From positions 1 through 64,000 of the forward strand of contig NZ_RYZZ01000017.1 of assembly GCF_003989135.1 (NCBI RefSeq): a DNA stretch of 64,000 nt. Direction: 5' to 3'. Position numbers and translations under genes: made by a program. The notes under the pieces are model-generated. The model did no database searches, was not told where the DNA came from, and worked only from the letters and a program-made list of their open reading frames with translations. Each line of letters starts with the position of its first letter. Positions within the stretch are counted from its first letter, which is position 1. Shown here piece after piece: positions 26,463 to 34,680 of this stretch. The stretch comes from Peribacillus cavernae (GTDB lineage Bacteria > Bacillota > Bacilli > Bacillales > DSM-1321).

Positions 26463-26503
26463 AAAAAAGACAGCTTTGTCGGTTGGACGAGCTGTCTTTT
26501 TTT
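26463..26503. terminator. Bidirectional terminator between dtpT and the Uma2 gene
   Basis: AAAAAAGACAGCT pairs with AGCTGTCTTTTTTT, giving T tracts in both directions between two convergent genes. Confidence 0.92.
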
Positions 26504-26521
26504 ACAAACTTTTAAATTGCA

Positions 26522-27088
26522 TTAAAATAGGATGTCACTCATAGGAATTTCAAACCCAGGAAGGATATCAGACCGAAATATGTGCTCTATATTGTAGATT
26601 TTAGGGATTTCATACATACCTTGTTCTGCAAGAGTATATTGCTCGATGATCTTCTCGTTAGGATAAATTAATACGTATTCTTTTACTCCATGACCTTGGT
26701 ATTTATTCAGTTTCTCAATACGGTCTCTTTGCCATGTGGAAGGAGATAGAACTTCTACGATGAGATCAGGAGCTCCTTTGCATCCTTTATCGTCTAATTT
26801 TCTTTCGTCACATACTACGCTAATGTCCGGCTGAACGACATGGTATTCTTGCTCATCTTCTGCAGATGATAATCTAACATCAAACGGTGCCGTGTACACG
26901 TCGCATGTTTTCCCTTTTAAAAAAGTATATAATTCACCGGTTAATTGAGTGACAAGACGTTGATGCTGCCGTGAAGGCGCGGCTTGAAGATAGGGGATGC
27001 CATCAATGATTTCATAACGTGGCTCATTAGGCCAGGTTAAATATTCAGCATATGATACTTTCTTAAGATGAGGTTGATTGAAACTCAA
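26522..27088 (-). CDS. Uma2-family (DUF820) PD-(D/E)XK nuclease-like protein
   Basis: A 188-residue single-domain protein of the Uma2/DUF820 family. The restriction-endonuclease-like core shows VQPDISVVCD and PDLIVEVLSPST, with the expected acidic residues, followed by the conserved R-D-R-I-E-K-L-N-K-Y helix. The family is widespread, often in multiple copies, with no settled function. It starts at TTG seven bases after AAGGAGGTG. Its own transcription unit; it does not share direction-independent features with neighbours that would suggest a role. Confidence 0.85.
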   Translation of the reverse strand: MSFNQPHLKKVSYAEYLTWPNEPRYEIIDGIPYLQAAPSRQHQRLVTQLTGELYTFLKGKTCDVYTAPFDVRLSSAEDEQEYHVVQPDISVVCDERKLDDKGCKGAPDLIVEVLSPSTWQRDRIEKLNKYQGHGVKEYVLIYPNEKIIEQYTLAEQGMYEIPKIYNIEHIFRSDILPGFEIPMSDILF

Positions 27089-27170
27089 AAAGGGACACCT
27101 CCTTCGTTTACTAATAGTTTAACAACATTTCTGAAAAAGTAAAAACTGACTACTGAGAAAGTGTCCTTTA

Positions 27171-28475
27171 TTAGACCTGCATAAGCTCTCTAATACTTTT
27201 CATATGTTCGATGTTTTGAATGGATTCTAATAACCTCTTCGCAGTTTCTTGTCCTAGGATTGGCGTTGTCAGCCAGAAAAACTTTTCTTTTTTTTCTTCA
27301 GCCAACAACGGATAATCATAGTCTCCTCTTGCTTGTATAATATCAGATTGATAAGTGCTCCCATCCTGCATTACTATTTTAACCATACTTAATGCTTTTT
27401 CAGGAAATGCTTCGTTAAGTTGTTGATCAATTACCACTGAAACCTTGTCCATCATGCCCAGAATAATTGGATCATCCAGATGGTCTAGTACTTGTTTTGG
27501 ACCAACTTCACCATAAGCAAGATATGCTGCAACGGGAAAAAACAAATTGTACTGTGCTTCCTCTGTAGTTTCTGGATACTCTTTCGATAATGCTGCAGAT
27601 TCTGTAAATGTATGAATGACTATTTTTTTCACATTGCTGGATACCAATGGATGTTTAGTTTGAATTCCCCTAATTGCTTCAATAGCTGGCTGCGCCCATC
27701 GACAGCATGCATGCGGCTTATAATACAGTTCATTTACACGATAACTTGTTCCCAAATCATCTGTAAGCTCTTCTGCTTCTTCTGTTGTAAATAATGATGG
27801 AATCCCTGTATAGCCTGCTTTTGCTAAATGAGCTGCACTTACCCCGGCCATGCAGCCCCAATTAATCCCATCTTTTAACATAGAAGGATGTTCGATGCAG
27901 CGCATCATTGGAGAATAGGTACCAAAATATTCTGCATTCCCCAGTGCGTGCTCAATTGTTTCTCCCATAAGTCCTAAAATGTATGAAACACCAGCGGCAG
28001 CTCCCACTGCTCCCCATGAACCGGTGCAGTGATAATCTGGCCGGACCAGGTGTACTGCAATGCCAGCACGGATCCCCACTTCATAGCCTATAAGGAGTGC
28101 CGTCAAAAACTCTGCTCCGCTTATATTATTCTCTTCTGCAACGGCGAGTACCGCGGGAAAAATAACCGCGCCGGGATGCCCTTTTGTAAGGCGGTGTCCA
28201 TCATCTAAATCGAGTGCATTTGCCATTGTCGCATTGACAAAAGATGCTCCGGCAGTCGTTAATTTATCAGGAAACAGGAAAAGCGAACTGTTTCCCGTCC
28301 CCCATTGCGAAACAGCAAATTCTTTTGCAATCTCTGCTGCATTCGTATTCCTACCTGCAATAGTACAAGCGATAATGTCTGCTAGCGCTTCTTTGAGAGT
28401 ATTTAATGTGCCTTTATCCAAATACTTTATCGATTCAGATTCAATATAGGTAATGAGTGGGCCATTCACTTTCAT
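27171..28475 (-). CDS. MmgE/PrpD family protein
   Basis: A 434-residue MmgE/PrpD-family enzyme: an all-helical N-terminal domain with ALADIIACTIAGR and NALDLDDGHRLTKGHPGAVIFPA (the segment around residues 75-100), and a smaller C-terminal domain. Known members are 2-methylcitrate dehydratase, cis-aconitate decarboxylase and iminodisuccinate epimerase, so substrate cannot be assigned. There are no methylcitrate-cycle genes nearby. It follows the ABC binding-protein gene with a one-base gap and is the last gene of the transcription unit driven by the sigma-54 promoter at about 31.9 kb, which suggests that it acts on the imported compound. Confidence 0.85.
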   Translation of the reverse strand: MKVNGPLITYIESESIKYLDKGTLNTLKEALADIIACTIAGRNTNAAEIAKEFAVSQWGTGNSSLFLFPDKLTTAGASFVNATMANALDLDDGHRLTKGHPGAVIFPAVLAVAEENNISGAEFLTALLIGYEVGIRAGIAVHLVRPDYHCTGSWGAVGAAAGVSYILGLMGETIEHALGNAEYFGTYSPMMRCIEHPSMLKDGINWGCMAGVSAAHLAKAGYTGIPSLFTTEEAEELTDDLGTSYRVNELYYKPHACCRWAQPAIEAIRGIQTKHPLVSSNVKKIVIHTFTESAALSKEYPETTEEAQYNLFFPVAAYLAYGEVGPKQVLDHLDDPIILGMMDKVSVVIDQQLNEAFPEKALSMVKIVMQDGSTYQSDIIQARGDYDYPLLAEEKKEKFFWLTTPILGQETAKRLLESIQNIEHMKSIRELMQV

Positions 28476-28476
28476 C

Positions 28477-29394
28477 TCAATCTAGCATTCCCTGTTCAAC
28501 AAGCCACTCTCTTGCAACTTTATTTACGTCTTCATGTTTAACGTCAACCCGGTAATTTAAGTCTTTCATCGTATCTCCATCTAGACGATCTGCCATTTCA
28601 TTTAGAAGGTCTCCCACTTCCGGCTGCTCTTTTAATACCTCTTCACGGATAACCGGGACACCGTTATAGGCTGGGAAGAATTGTTCGTTATCTTCTAACA
28701 CAACTAGATCAAACCCTTTAATGCGTCCGTCTGTCGCAAAGCCAACCGCGATATCGACTTGCTCCTCTTTCAATGAATTATATAAGAGGCCTGTATCCAT
28801 TTTCACGACATTTTTCTGGGGAAATGCGAAGCCATACTTCTTCTGTAGTGCTTTCAGACCATCTTCACGGGCATAGAATTCAGAGTTTGTTGCGAATTTA
28901 TACTTGCTGGAATCTTTATTTATATATTCTGCAAGATCTGAAATGGAGGCAATGCCCAATTTTTTTGCTTGATCCTGGCGCATTAAAATTGCGTAAGTGT
29001 TGTTGAATTCAGATTTGTTTAACCATGTTAGGCCATTTTTTTTGTCTGCTTCTTTTACTTTTTCATATGCTTTCTGAGGATCTGTCTCAACCGGTTGTTT
29101 TAAATAGACCATTAGCCCCGTACCTGTATATTCCCAGTACACGTCAAGCTGTCCGTTTTCCAGTGCGGAGCGGGCAACCGTACTTCCCATGCTGCTGGCT
29201 TCATCAACCTGATATCCTTTTTCTTTTAAATAGATCGATGTCATTTTCGTTAAGATGTGCTGCTCAGTAAAGTCCTTCCCGCCTACGGTGACTTTTCCCT
29301 TACTTTCACCTGAACCTGCCGTTGATTTCGAGCTGCATGCGGCAAGTGCTGATACAAGCAGCAAACTGCAAACTACTAAAATAAATTTTTTCAT
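28477..29394 (-). CDS. OpuC-type ABC substrate-binding lipoprotein
   Basis: Quaternary-amine/osmoprotectant-type binding protein (OpuAC/OpuCC family), 305 residues. Signal peptide with lipobox ALAAC near residue 20. The body opens with VTVGGKDFTEQHILTKM and contains GQLDVYWEYTGTGL, both characteristic of glycine-betaine/carnitine/choline binding proteins. In such proteins aromatic residues form a cage for a quaternary ammonium group. It is encoded after the second permease in one operon. The catabolic rather than stress-type surroundings suggest uptake of a nutrient amine rather than osmoprotection. Confidence 0.88.
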   Translation of the reverse strand: MKKFILVVCSLLLVSALAACSSKSTAGSGESKGKVTVGGKDFTEQHILTKMTSIYLKEKGYQVDEASSMGSTVARSALENGQLDVYWEYTGTGLMVYLKQPVETDPQKAYEKVKEADKKNGLTWLNKSEFNNTYAILMRQDQAKKLGIASISDLAEYINKDSSKYKFATNSEFYAREDGLKALQKKYGFAFPQKNVVKMDTGLLYNSLKEEQVDIAVGFATDGRIKGFDLVVLEDNEQFFPAYNGVPVIREEVLKEQPEVGDLLNEMADRLDGDTMKDLNYRVDVKHEDVNKVAREWLVEQGMLD

Positions 29395-29417
29395 CCTATT
29401 TCCCCCTCGTATTTTTA

Positions 29418-30158
29418 CTAAATGGCTTCGACCTTACGCTGTAAACCTTTTGGTATAATCAGTTTTTCAAAGATTCCTAACATGAAATCAATCGTAATCG
29501 CAAGTAAAATGACGGGTAAGGCACCTGACAGCATAATTCCCGTGTCATAAAGGGATATACCCGTAAAAATAAGGTCGCCCAGTCCGCCGCCTCCGATTAA
29601 AAAGGCGAGAGCAGCGGTTCCAACGTTAATTACGGTTGCCGTACGGATCCCTGCCAGAATGGCGTACGACGCATTTGGAAGCTCAAGTTTCCACAAAATT
29701 AACTTTTGCGTCATCCCCATTCCTTTTCCTGCATCAATAATGGCGGGATGGACGGAATCGATGCCTGCAATTGTATTCCGTAAAATGGGAAGCAGGGAAC
29801 TAAACCAAAGTGCAAAAACTGCAGTTTGCCAGCCTAAGCCTAAATAAGTCATTACCAGCGCCAGGATCGCAATGCTTGGGACGGTCTGTCCGATGTTTGC
29901 AAAGTTGATAACAAGAAATTCAAATCTTTTAAACTGGGGTCTAGTAATGAAAATCCCCAAAGGTATCGCACAACAAATCGCCGCTGCAGATGATATCGCA
30001 ACCATTCTGATATGCTGCCCAACCAGGTAAGCTATTTCACTTGGATTTTCTGCAATATATGTAAATGCGCCTATTTGGAATGCATAGACAAATAGCGCGA
30101 TTAACAGTGCATATAACCCGATACGGATCATCGTTTCAACTTTACTTCTTCCTTTCAT
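29418..30158 (-). CDS. OpuC-type ABC transporter permease (second)
   Basis: A 246-residue binding-protein-dependent permease with about five or six helices. The cytoplasmic EAA-type coupling loop reads GIDSVHPAIIDAGKGMGMT near residue 145. The final part, with VNVGTAALAFLIGGGGLGDL, is typical of OpuCB/OpuCD proteins. It lies between the ATPase gene and the binding-protein gene with short gaps, so all are cotranscribed. Two permeases with one ATPase and one binding protein is the OpuB/OpuC arrangement. Confidence 0.88.
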   Translation of the reverse strand: MKGRSKVETMIRIGLYALLIALFVYAFQIGAFTYIAENPSEIAYLVGQHIRMVAISSAAAICCAIPLGIFITRPQFKRFEFLVINFANIGQTVPSIAILALVMTYLGLGWQTAVFALWFSSLLPILRNTIAGIDSVHPAIIDAGKGMGMTQKLILWKLELPNASYAILAGIRTATVINVGTAALAFLIGGGGLGDLIFTGISLYDTGIMLSGALPVILLAITIDFMLGIFEKLIIPKGLQRKVEAI

Positions 30159-30170
30159 GTCATCACCGCC

Positions 30171-31175
30171 TTAATGAACAATCGATTTGAGTTTTGAAGG
30201 ATGCACACCCGTTAATAGTTCGTAATCAGTGAAGGTTAATATTCCGTGCGGCTGGTTTCTTTGATCAACTATTACCGCTTCTCCTGTTGGTGATGCCAAT
30301 AAAACTGCTAGCGCATTACGCAAGTCTGTATCAAGCGTGACATAGAACTCGTTTATCTCCGCTGTGAGATTCGATTTACGGTTTCCCTTTTTCCCCTTAT
30401 TTAGCAGGTCTTTGACTGTTAATAATGTCAGTCGCTTGATTTCACGGTCGCTTCCAATAAAGTCTCTTACAAACTCATTTTTCGGATCTGATAAAATCTG
30501 ATCAGGCGTTCCAACCTGCATTAATTGTCCCTGATTGAAAATGGCAATCTTATCACCCAGCCGTATCGCTTCATCAATATCGTGGCTGACAAAGAGGATC
30601 GTCTTTTTCACATCTTTTTGAATACGTAAAAATTCATTTTGTAAATGGTCACGAATAATTGGGTCAAGAGCACCAAACGGCTCATCCATTAGCATAACAG
30701 GCGGGTCGGCTGCCAGGGCACGGGCTACCCCAATCCGTTGCTGTTGTCCGCCGGATAACTCCCATGGAAAGCGCTTACGAAATTCTTCTGGATTGAGACC
30801 CATCATTTCCATCAATTCTTTATAGCGGTTCTTCCTTTTTCCTGCATCCCATCCCAGCATTTTTGGGACAACATTTATATTTTCTTCTATCGTCATGTTG
30901 GGGAACAAGCCGTTCTGCTGGATGACATAACCGATTGAGCGCCTTAATTCAATTGAATCCAGCGCTTGAATATCCTTCCCGTCGATTTCTATCGAACCTT
31001 CGGTGATCTGAACGAGCCGGTTTACCATACGGAGAAGTGTCGTTTTCCCGCAGCCGGACGGACCCAAAAACACACAGATTTCCCCTTCCTCAACAGACAT
31101 GTTCACATGATCTACAGCTGTTACTTTCTTGCCAGTACTTTCATATATTTTCGATACGTTGCTAAAAGTAATCAT
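30171..31175 (-). CDS. OpuC-type ABC transporter ATP-binding protein with CBS region
   Basis: A 334-residue ATPase of the glycine-betaine/proline (OpuCA-like) subfamily. Walker A is GPSGCGKTT near residue 39, the Q-loop lies in GYVIQQNGLFP, the signature is LSGGQQQR near 142, Walker B is VMLMDEPFGALDP, and the switch His is in FVSHD. After about residue 260 there is a C-terminal CBS-like region ending GILTFTDYELLTG, the part that in OpuA senses ionic strength, here reduced to roughly one CBS motif. It energises the two flanking permeases. Confidence 0.92.
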   Translation of the reverse strand: MITFSNVSKIYESTGKKVTAVDHVNMSVEEGEICVFLGPSGCGKTTLLRMVNRLVQITEGSIEIDGKDIQALDSIELRRSIGYVIQQNGLFPNMTIEENINVVPKMLGWDAGKRKNRYKELMEMMGLNPEEFRKRFPWELSGGQQQRIGVARALAADPPVMLMDEPFGALDPIIRDHLQNEFLRIQKDVKKTILFVSHDIDEAIRLGDKIAIFNQGQLMQVGTPDQILSDPKNEFVRDFIGSDREIKRLTLLTVKDLLNKGKKGNRKSNLTAEINEFYVTLDTDLRNALAVLLASPTGEAVIVDQRNQPHGILTFTDYELLTGVHPSKLKSIVH

Positions 31176-31193
31176 CGGTCTCTATCCCCTTTC

Positions 31194-31847
31194 CTATTTT
31201 GAATGAGCTGTTTTTGGTGACACTTGCTTTTGTATGCGACCGAGTAAGTAATCAGCTACAATCGCTAGGACGGAAACAGAAACAGCACCAACCTGGACCA
31301 TTGTGGTGTAGCTCGTTGAGATGCCCCGTGCAATATACTCCCCAAGCCCTCCTGCACCGATATAGGCAGCGATTGCGCCAATTCCGATTGTTAATACCAC
31401 TGCCGTGCGGATCCCGGCCATAATCACCGGAAGTGCGATCGGAATCTCGACTTTACGAAGACGCTGCCACGTTGTCATTCCCATGCCAATTGCGGCATCG
31501 CGCATGTTTGGATCCACATTCTTAATAGCGATAAATGTATTCCTGATAATCGGCAGCTGTGAATACAAAACGAGTGCCAGAAAGGCTGGTAAAAAGCCGA
31601 TTCCCTGATTAATGACTGATAAGATTGGAATCATGATACCAAAAAGGGCAATGCTGGGAATCGTCATGATAATGCCTGCAACGGTTAACACTAAATTTGA
31701 AAGCGTTTCATGCTGGGTAATATATATCCCAAAAGGAACGCCTAGCAAGATGGCTACCCCGACTGCAAGACCCACTAACTGAATGTGCTCCCATGTCATC
31801 ATCAGGATCTCGTTCCAGCTAGTACTGAAAAATTCAAAGAACTCCAC
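31194..31847 (-). CDS. OpuC-type ABC transporter permease (first)
   Basis: A 217-residue permease similar in plan to the second permease: VGVAILLGVPFGIYIT near the start, coupling loop AIKNVDPNMRDAAIGMGMT near residue 110, and IGIGAIAAYIGAGGLGEYI later. It starts at GTG behind GGAGGGA. It is the first gene after a sigma-54 promoter (31905-31921, minus strand) and leads the operon permease-ATPase-permease-binding protein-MmgE/PrpD. Confidence 0.88.
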   Translation of the reverse strand: MEFFEFFSTSWNEILMMTWEHIQLVGLAVGVAILLGVPFGIYITQHETLSNLVLTVAGIIMTIPSIALFGIMIPILSVINQGIGFLPAFLALVLYSQLPIIRNTFIAIKNVDPNMRDAAIGMGMTTWQRLRKVEIPIALPVIMAGIRTAVVLTIGIGAIAAYIGAGGLGEYIARGISTSYTTMVQVGAVSVSVLAIVADYLLGRIQKQVSPKTAHSK

Positions 31848-31904
31848 CGATAAATCCCTCCTTTAATCCAAAATAAAATTTCGAAATACTTAATCATTTA
31901 TCTT

Positions 31905-31921
31905 TGCAAGAAGCGTGCCAA
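31905..31921 (-). promoter_or_regulatory. Sigma-54 (-24/-12) promoter P1 for the ABC operon
   Basis: On the minus strand TTGGCAC-GCTTC-TTGCA matches the -24/-12 consensus TGGCAC-N5-TTGCW at every position. The predicted transcription start is about 45 bases before the first permease GTG. A sigma-54 activator gene is encoded 1.4 kb away in the same cluster. A dyad (GTAAAAAG/TTTTTTAC, 32004-32019) lies about 85 bases upstream and could be an activator site. Confidence 0.88.
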
Positions 31922-31938
31922 CGTTAAATCCCGAAAAA

Positions 31939-32169
31939 TCACCCTATTCTATTCCTATTTAGCGGAAAAGCAGGCTGGTTTGTTAAATTTTTTTTCGCTG
32001 AATGTAAAAAGTTTTTTACTTTTTTGCAGCAGACAGCCGGGATTGTCGTGACAATGGTTGCTGCGTGTGTGTTTTCCGCATGTTTCATCTTTGCATCTAA
32101 AATTTCCATGGATTCTTCAAAATGGAGAAGGTTATAAATTCCGCCCGATTTTCGATACGATCGTTTCAA
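31939..32169 (-). CDS. Possible 76-residue protein coupled to the DUF6282 gene
   Basis: A frame starting at TTG inside the stop codon of the DUF6282 gene (TTGA overlap) runs 76 codons, ending just before the P1 promoter. It has two adjacent cysteines (AVCCKK) and basic C-terminal residues, and resembles no family known to me. The overlap form is common in this genome and argues for real coupling, but there is no independent ribosome site and composition is unremarkable. It could also be a frameshifted or decayed C-terminal extension. Confidence 0.35.
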   Translation of the reverse strand: MKRSYRKSGGIYNLLHFEESMEILDAKMKHAENTHAATIVTTIPAVCCKKVKNFLHSAKKNLTNQPAFPLNRNRIG

Positions 32170-33086
32170 TATACGTAATAAGCTGTTCCTGCATTATTTC
32201 TCACCTCGTCTTTAATACCAAGAAGCTTTCTTGGATTGTGAACAATCATCGTTTCTATCTCACGGCTTGTTATGCCTGCTTCCAGCATTTCTTCGACAAA
32301 ATGGCTCAATGCTTCAATCGGCGGAATATTATGGTCCTGGCCATAATCTGTAACAAGCACACATGATTCAGCGCCGATTTCACGGATGGATTCAGCCATT
32401 TGAGCGAGCGAAAGATCTTTAAAGTCCTCACTGCACGCTAAATAACACTTCTCAATGATCGCTCCCTTCTTAGCAAGCTGTTTCTGTATGTTTATGGGAA
32501 CCGGTGCAATGCCGAGATCTGCATGCTGGATCAGGATTTTCTCAATATGATGTTCTTTTGCCGCATCGATTAAGATAACGACCTCTTCCGTGGACAAATG
32601 ACCCGTGGCGAGTGTAATATCTGCTTCGCCGATAAGCGTGAGAATTTCATGGACTTCTTGTTTTAGCTGCTTGCTTTCATCTAAAATGGTCAGTCCATCT
32701 CCTTCATTGCCCAACGGACGATCACTGTTAAAAAACCGCGTTTTCTTTTGACCAAAGTGACAACAGTGCTGATTGGCTGAAATGGTAGGCATCCAAATGA
32801 TTTTTGCCCCCTGCCGGATTGCCGCATCCACAGCCTGTGGTGACAGACCTCCTGTAAACTGATTTAACACTAATCCCCCATATACGTGAAGGCCGGGCTC
32901 CTTCAACCTTATAAGTGTAGCGCGGTCTACAGTTGAAGCCTCATGTGCTTTGAGCACAACCCCTGACATATTTGCTTTTTTTACATCCTCTATTAATTCC
33001 CAATCCGTCTGCTTTCTTGGGAATATGCTCGGATAGCTGTGACAGTGCAGTTCAATTGCTCCTTTTAATAAAAAATGAAAATCCAT
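32166..33086 (-). CDS. DUF6282-type metal-dependent hydrolase
   Basis: A 306-residue TIM-barrel-like protein resembling the DUF6282 group of amidohydrolase-related proteins. Candidate metal ligands appear in the usual order at strand ends: ELHCHSYPS near residue 12, LKAHEAS near 45, TGHLSTEE near 162, IQHADLG near 187 and VTDYGQDH near 243. The HxH-Lys/His-His-His-Asp pattern suggests a binuclear or mononuclear metal site. Substrate unknown. It has its own sigma-54 promoter 36 bases upstream and sits beside the sigma-54 activator gene, so it belongs to the same regulon as the ABC operon. Confidence 0.7.
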   Translation of the reverse strand: MDFHFLLKGAIELHCHSYPSIFPRKQTDWELIEDVKKANMSGVVLKAHEASTVDRATLIRLKEPGLHVYGGLVLNQFTGGLSPQAVDAAIRQGAKIIWMPTISANQHCCHFGQKKTRFFNSDRPLGNEGDGLTILDESKQLKQEVHEILTLIGEADITLATGHLSTEEVVILIDAAKEHHIEKILIQHADLGIAPVPINIQKQLAKKGAIIEKCYLACSEDFKDLSLAQMAESIREIGAESCVLVTDYGQDHNIPPIEALSHFVEEMLEAGITSREIETMIVHNPRKLLGIKDEVRNNAGTAYYVY

Positions 33087-33121
33087 CTCTCCAACTCCTC
33101 TTTTTCGTTTTTAAATGAAAA

Positions 33122-33138
33122 TGCAAGAATTGTGCCAA
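33122..33138 (-). promoter_or_regulatory. Sigma-54 (-24/-12) promoter P2 for the DUF6282 gene
   Basis: On the minus strand TTGGCAC-AATTC-TTGCA matches the sigma-54 consensus completely. The GC of the -12 element is about 37 bases before the ATG, leaving room for the ribosome site GAGGAG. The sequence shares the whole TTGGCAC...TTGCA frame with P1 and P3. Confidence 0.88.
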
Positions 33139-33270
33139 GAATTAATAGGACGTTTGTCTTTGAGTCTTGGTCCACGTTTAAAAAGATCGTTAAAATGTTT
33201 TCTCATTTTGAAAATTTTTGTAATGTATAAGCAATTTTCGTATTAAACGGGAATTCAGAAAAATGGGATC

Positions 33271-33300
33271 AAAATAAAAACCATTCGATCGTTCGAATGG
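33271..33300 (-). terminator. Intrinsic terminator after the sigma-54 activator gene
   Basis: On the minus strand CCATTCGAACGATCGAATGG is followed by TTTTTATTTT, seven bases after the response-regulator stop. It isolates the two-component genes from promoter P2. Confidence 0.92.
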
Positions 33301-33307
33301 CATGATA

Positions 33308-34678
33308 CTAATGTTCAAGAAACTTGTTTAATTTGTAGAACAGTCGTTGCCTTGAGACGCCAAGTTCTCTCGCTGCCGAAGCAATCTGGCCGTGATGCTC
33401 CTCGATCGCAGTTAGTATAAATTGTCTTTCGATATCTTCCAGCTGTTCCGGGAGCGTTTTTGTTTTATCGAAAGCGAAAAGTCCGCCTGAAACAGGGTTT
33501 GTTTGGCTGAATCCCTGTATTTCATGGGGGAAATCTTGAATGGATAAATCCTCGTCTTTACATAGAACTACGGCACGCTCTACTGCGTTTTGCAGTTCTC
33601 GAACGTTTCCTGGCCATTCATAGCTTTTCAAAATGTTCATAACCTGTGAAGATAACCGGTAGTTTTTCTTCATTTTTTTACGGTGCTTTTCTAAGAATTC
33701 TTCAATAAGCAGCTGTAAATCATCAGTTCGGTTCCGGAGTGGCGGCATATGCATATCGACGATATTTAAACGGTAATACAAATCTTCACGGAAGCTCCCG
33801 TCCTGTACCATCTGTTTCAGATTACGGTTTGTTGCCGAAATAATTCGAACATCCACCTGTTTCAGCTGGTTGCTTCCAAGACGCATAAATGATTTTTCCT
33901 GAACAGCTTGAAGCAGCTTCGCTTGCAGCGATATCGATACTTCACCAATTTCATCCAAGAAAATGGTACCGCCATGAGCAGCTTCAAATTTCCCTGCCCG
34001 GCTTGCAGTTGCCCCGGTAAATGCACCCTTCTCATAACCAAAAAGTTCACTCTCCAATAGTTGTTCAGGAATTGCAGCGCAGTTCACGGCAATAAAAGGA
34101 CCGGAATTGCGTCCACTTAAATTATGGATCATTCGGGCAATCATGCTTTTCCCGGTTCCGCTTTCCCCGTGAAGAAGGACTGTGGCGTCTGTTGAGGAAA
34201 CGCGTTCAATTAACTCATAGATATGCTTCATCTCCGGGCTGATGCTAATGAAACCATTTGTTGATTCCATGTGCTTAAGCCGCTCTTTTAAATGAAGATT
34301 TTCCTGTTTCATCCCTAGCCAGGTGCAGGCCCTGTTAATAATGAGTTCAATTTCATCCAATTTTGCCGGCTTTACAACATAATCAAATGCCCCTGCCTTC
34401 ATTGCTGAAACAGCACTTTCGACTTCACCATAAGCAGTCATGATGATGAAAACCTTTTGATGGTAAAGAGAACTGAATTCCTGAAGAAGCTCTAAACCAT
34501 TTGCATCTGGAAGATTTAAGTCAAGAAAAACCAGATCCACTTCATTTTCCAACATTTTTCTCCGTGCCTCCTGGCCATTGGCAGCAAGCGTAACATGATA
34601 TCCCTTTTTTCGAAAAGATAAAGATAGTGAACGTAAAAGCCTGATTTCATCATCAACAAATAAGATGCTCTTTTCCAT
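33308..34678 (-). CDS. NtrC-family sigma-54-dependent response regulator
   Basis: A 456-residue activator in three parts: receiver domain (acidic pair at 9-11, phospho-acceptor Asp53, Lys in VVKPA), AAA+ central domain (Walker A GESGTGKS 171-178, sigma-54 contact loop GAFTGA 218-223, Walker B FLDEIGE), and a Fis-type helix-turn-helix at the C-terminus (ASAARELGVSRQRLFYKL). The start is the ATG behind AAAGGGAG, directly after the kinase stop. The intact GAFTGA loop means it should open sigma-54 promoters; three such promoters lie in this cluster. Confidence 0.95.
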   Translation of the reverse strand: MEKSILFVDDEIRLLRSLSLSFRKKGYHVTLAANGQEARRKMLENEVDLVFLDLNLPDANGLELLQEFSSLYHQKVFIIMTAYGEVESAVSAMKAGAFDYVVKPAKLDEIELIINRACTWLGMKQENLHLKERLKHMESTNGFISISPEMKHIYELIERVSSTDATVLLHGESGTGKSMIARMIHNLSGRNSGPFIAVNCAAIPEQLLESELFGYEKGAFTGATASRAGKFEAAHGGTIFLDEIGEVSISLQAKLLQAVQEKSFMRLGSNQLKQVDVRIISATNRNLKQMVQDGSFREDLYYRLNIVDMHMPPLRNRTDDLQLLIEEFLEKHRKKMKKNYRLSSQVMNILKSYEWPGNVRELQNAVERAVVLCKDEDLSIQDFPHEIQGFSQTNPVSGGLFAFDKTKTLPEQLEDIERQFILTAIEEHHGQIASAARELGVSRQRLFYKLNKFLEH

Positions 34679-34680
34679 GA

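Noticed and set aside
31560-31580. Sigma-54-like TGGCAC-N5-TTGTA, minus strand
   Set aside because: Lies inside the first permease gene and lacks the GC of the -12 element.
31680-31700. cre-like TTGAAAGCGTTTCAT
   Set aside because: Inside a permease coding sequence and off-consensus at the right half.
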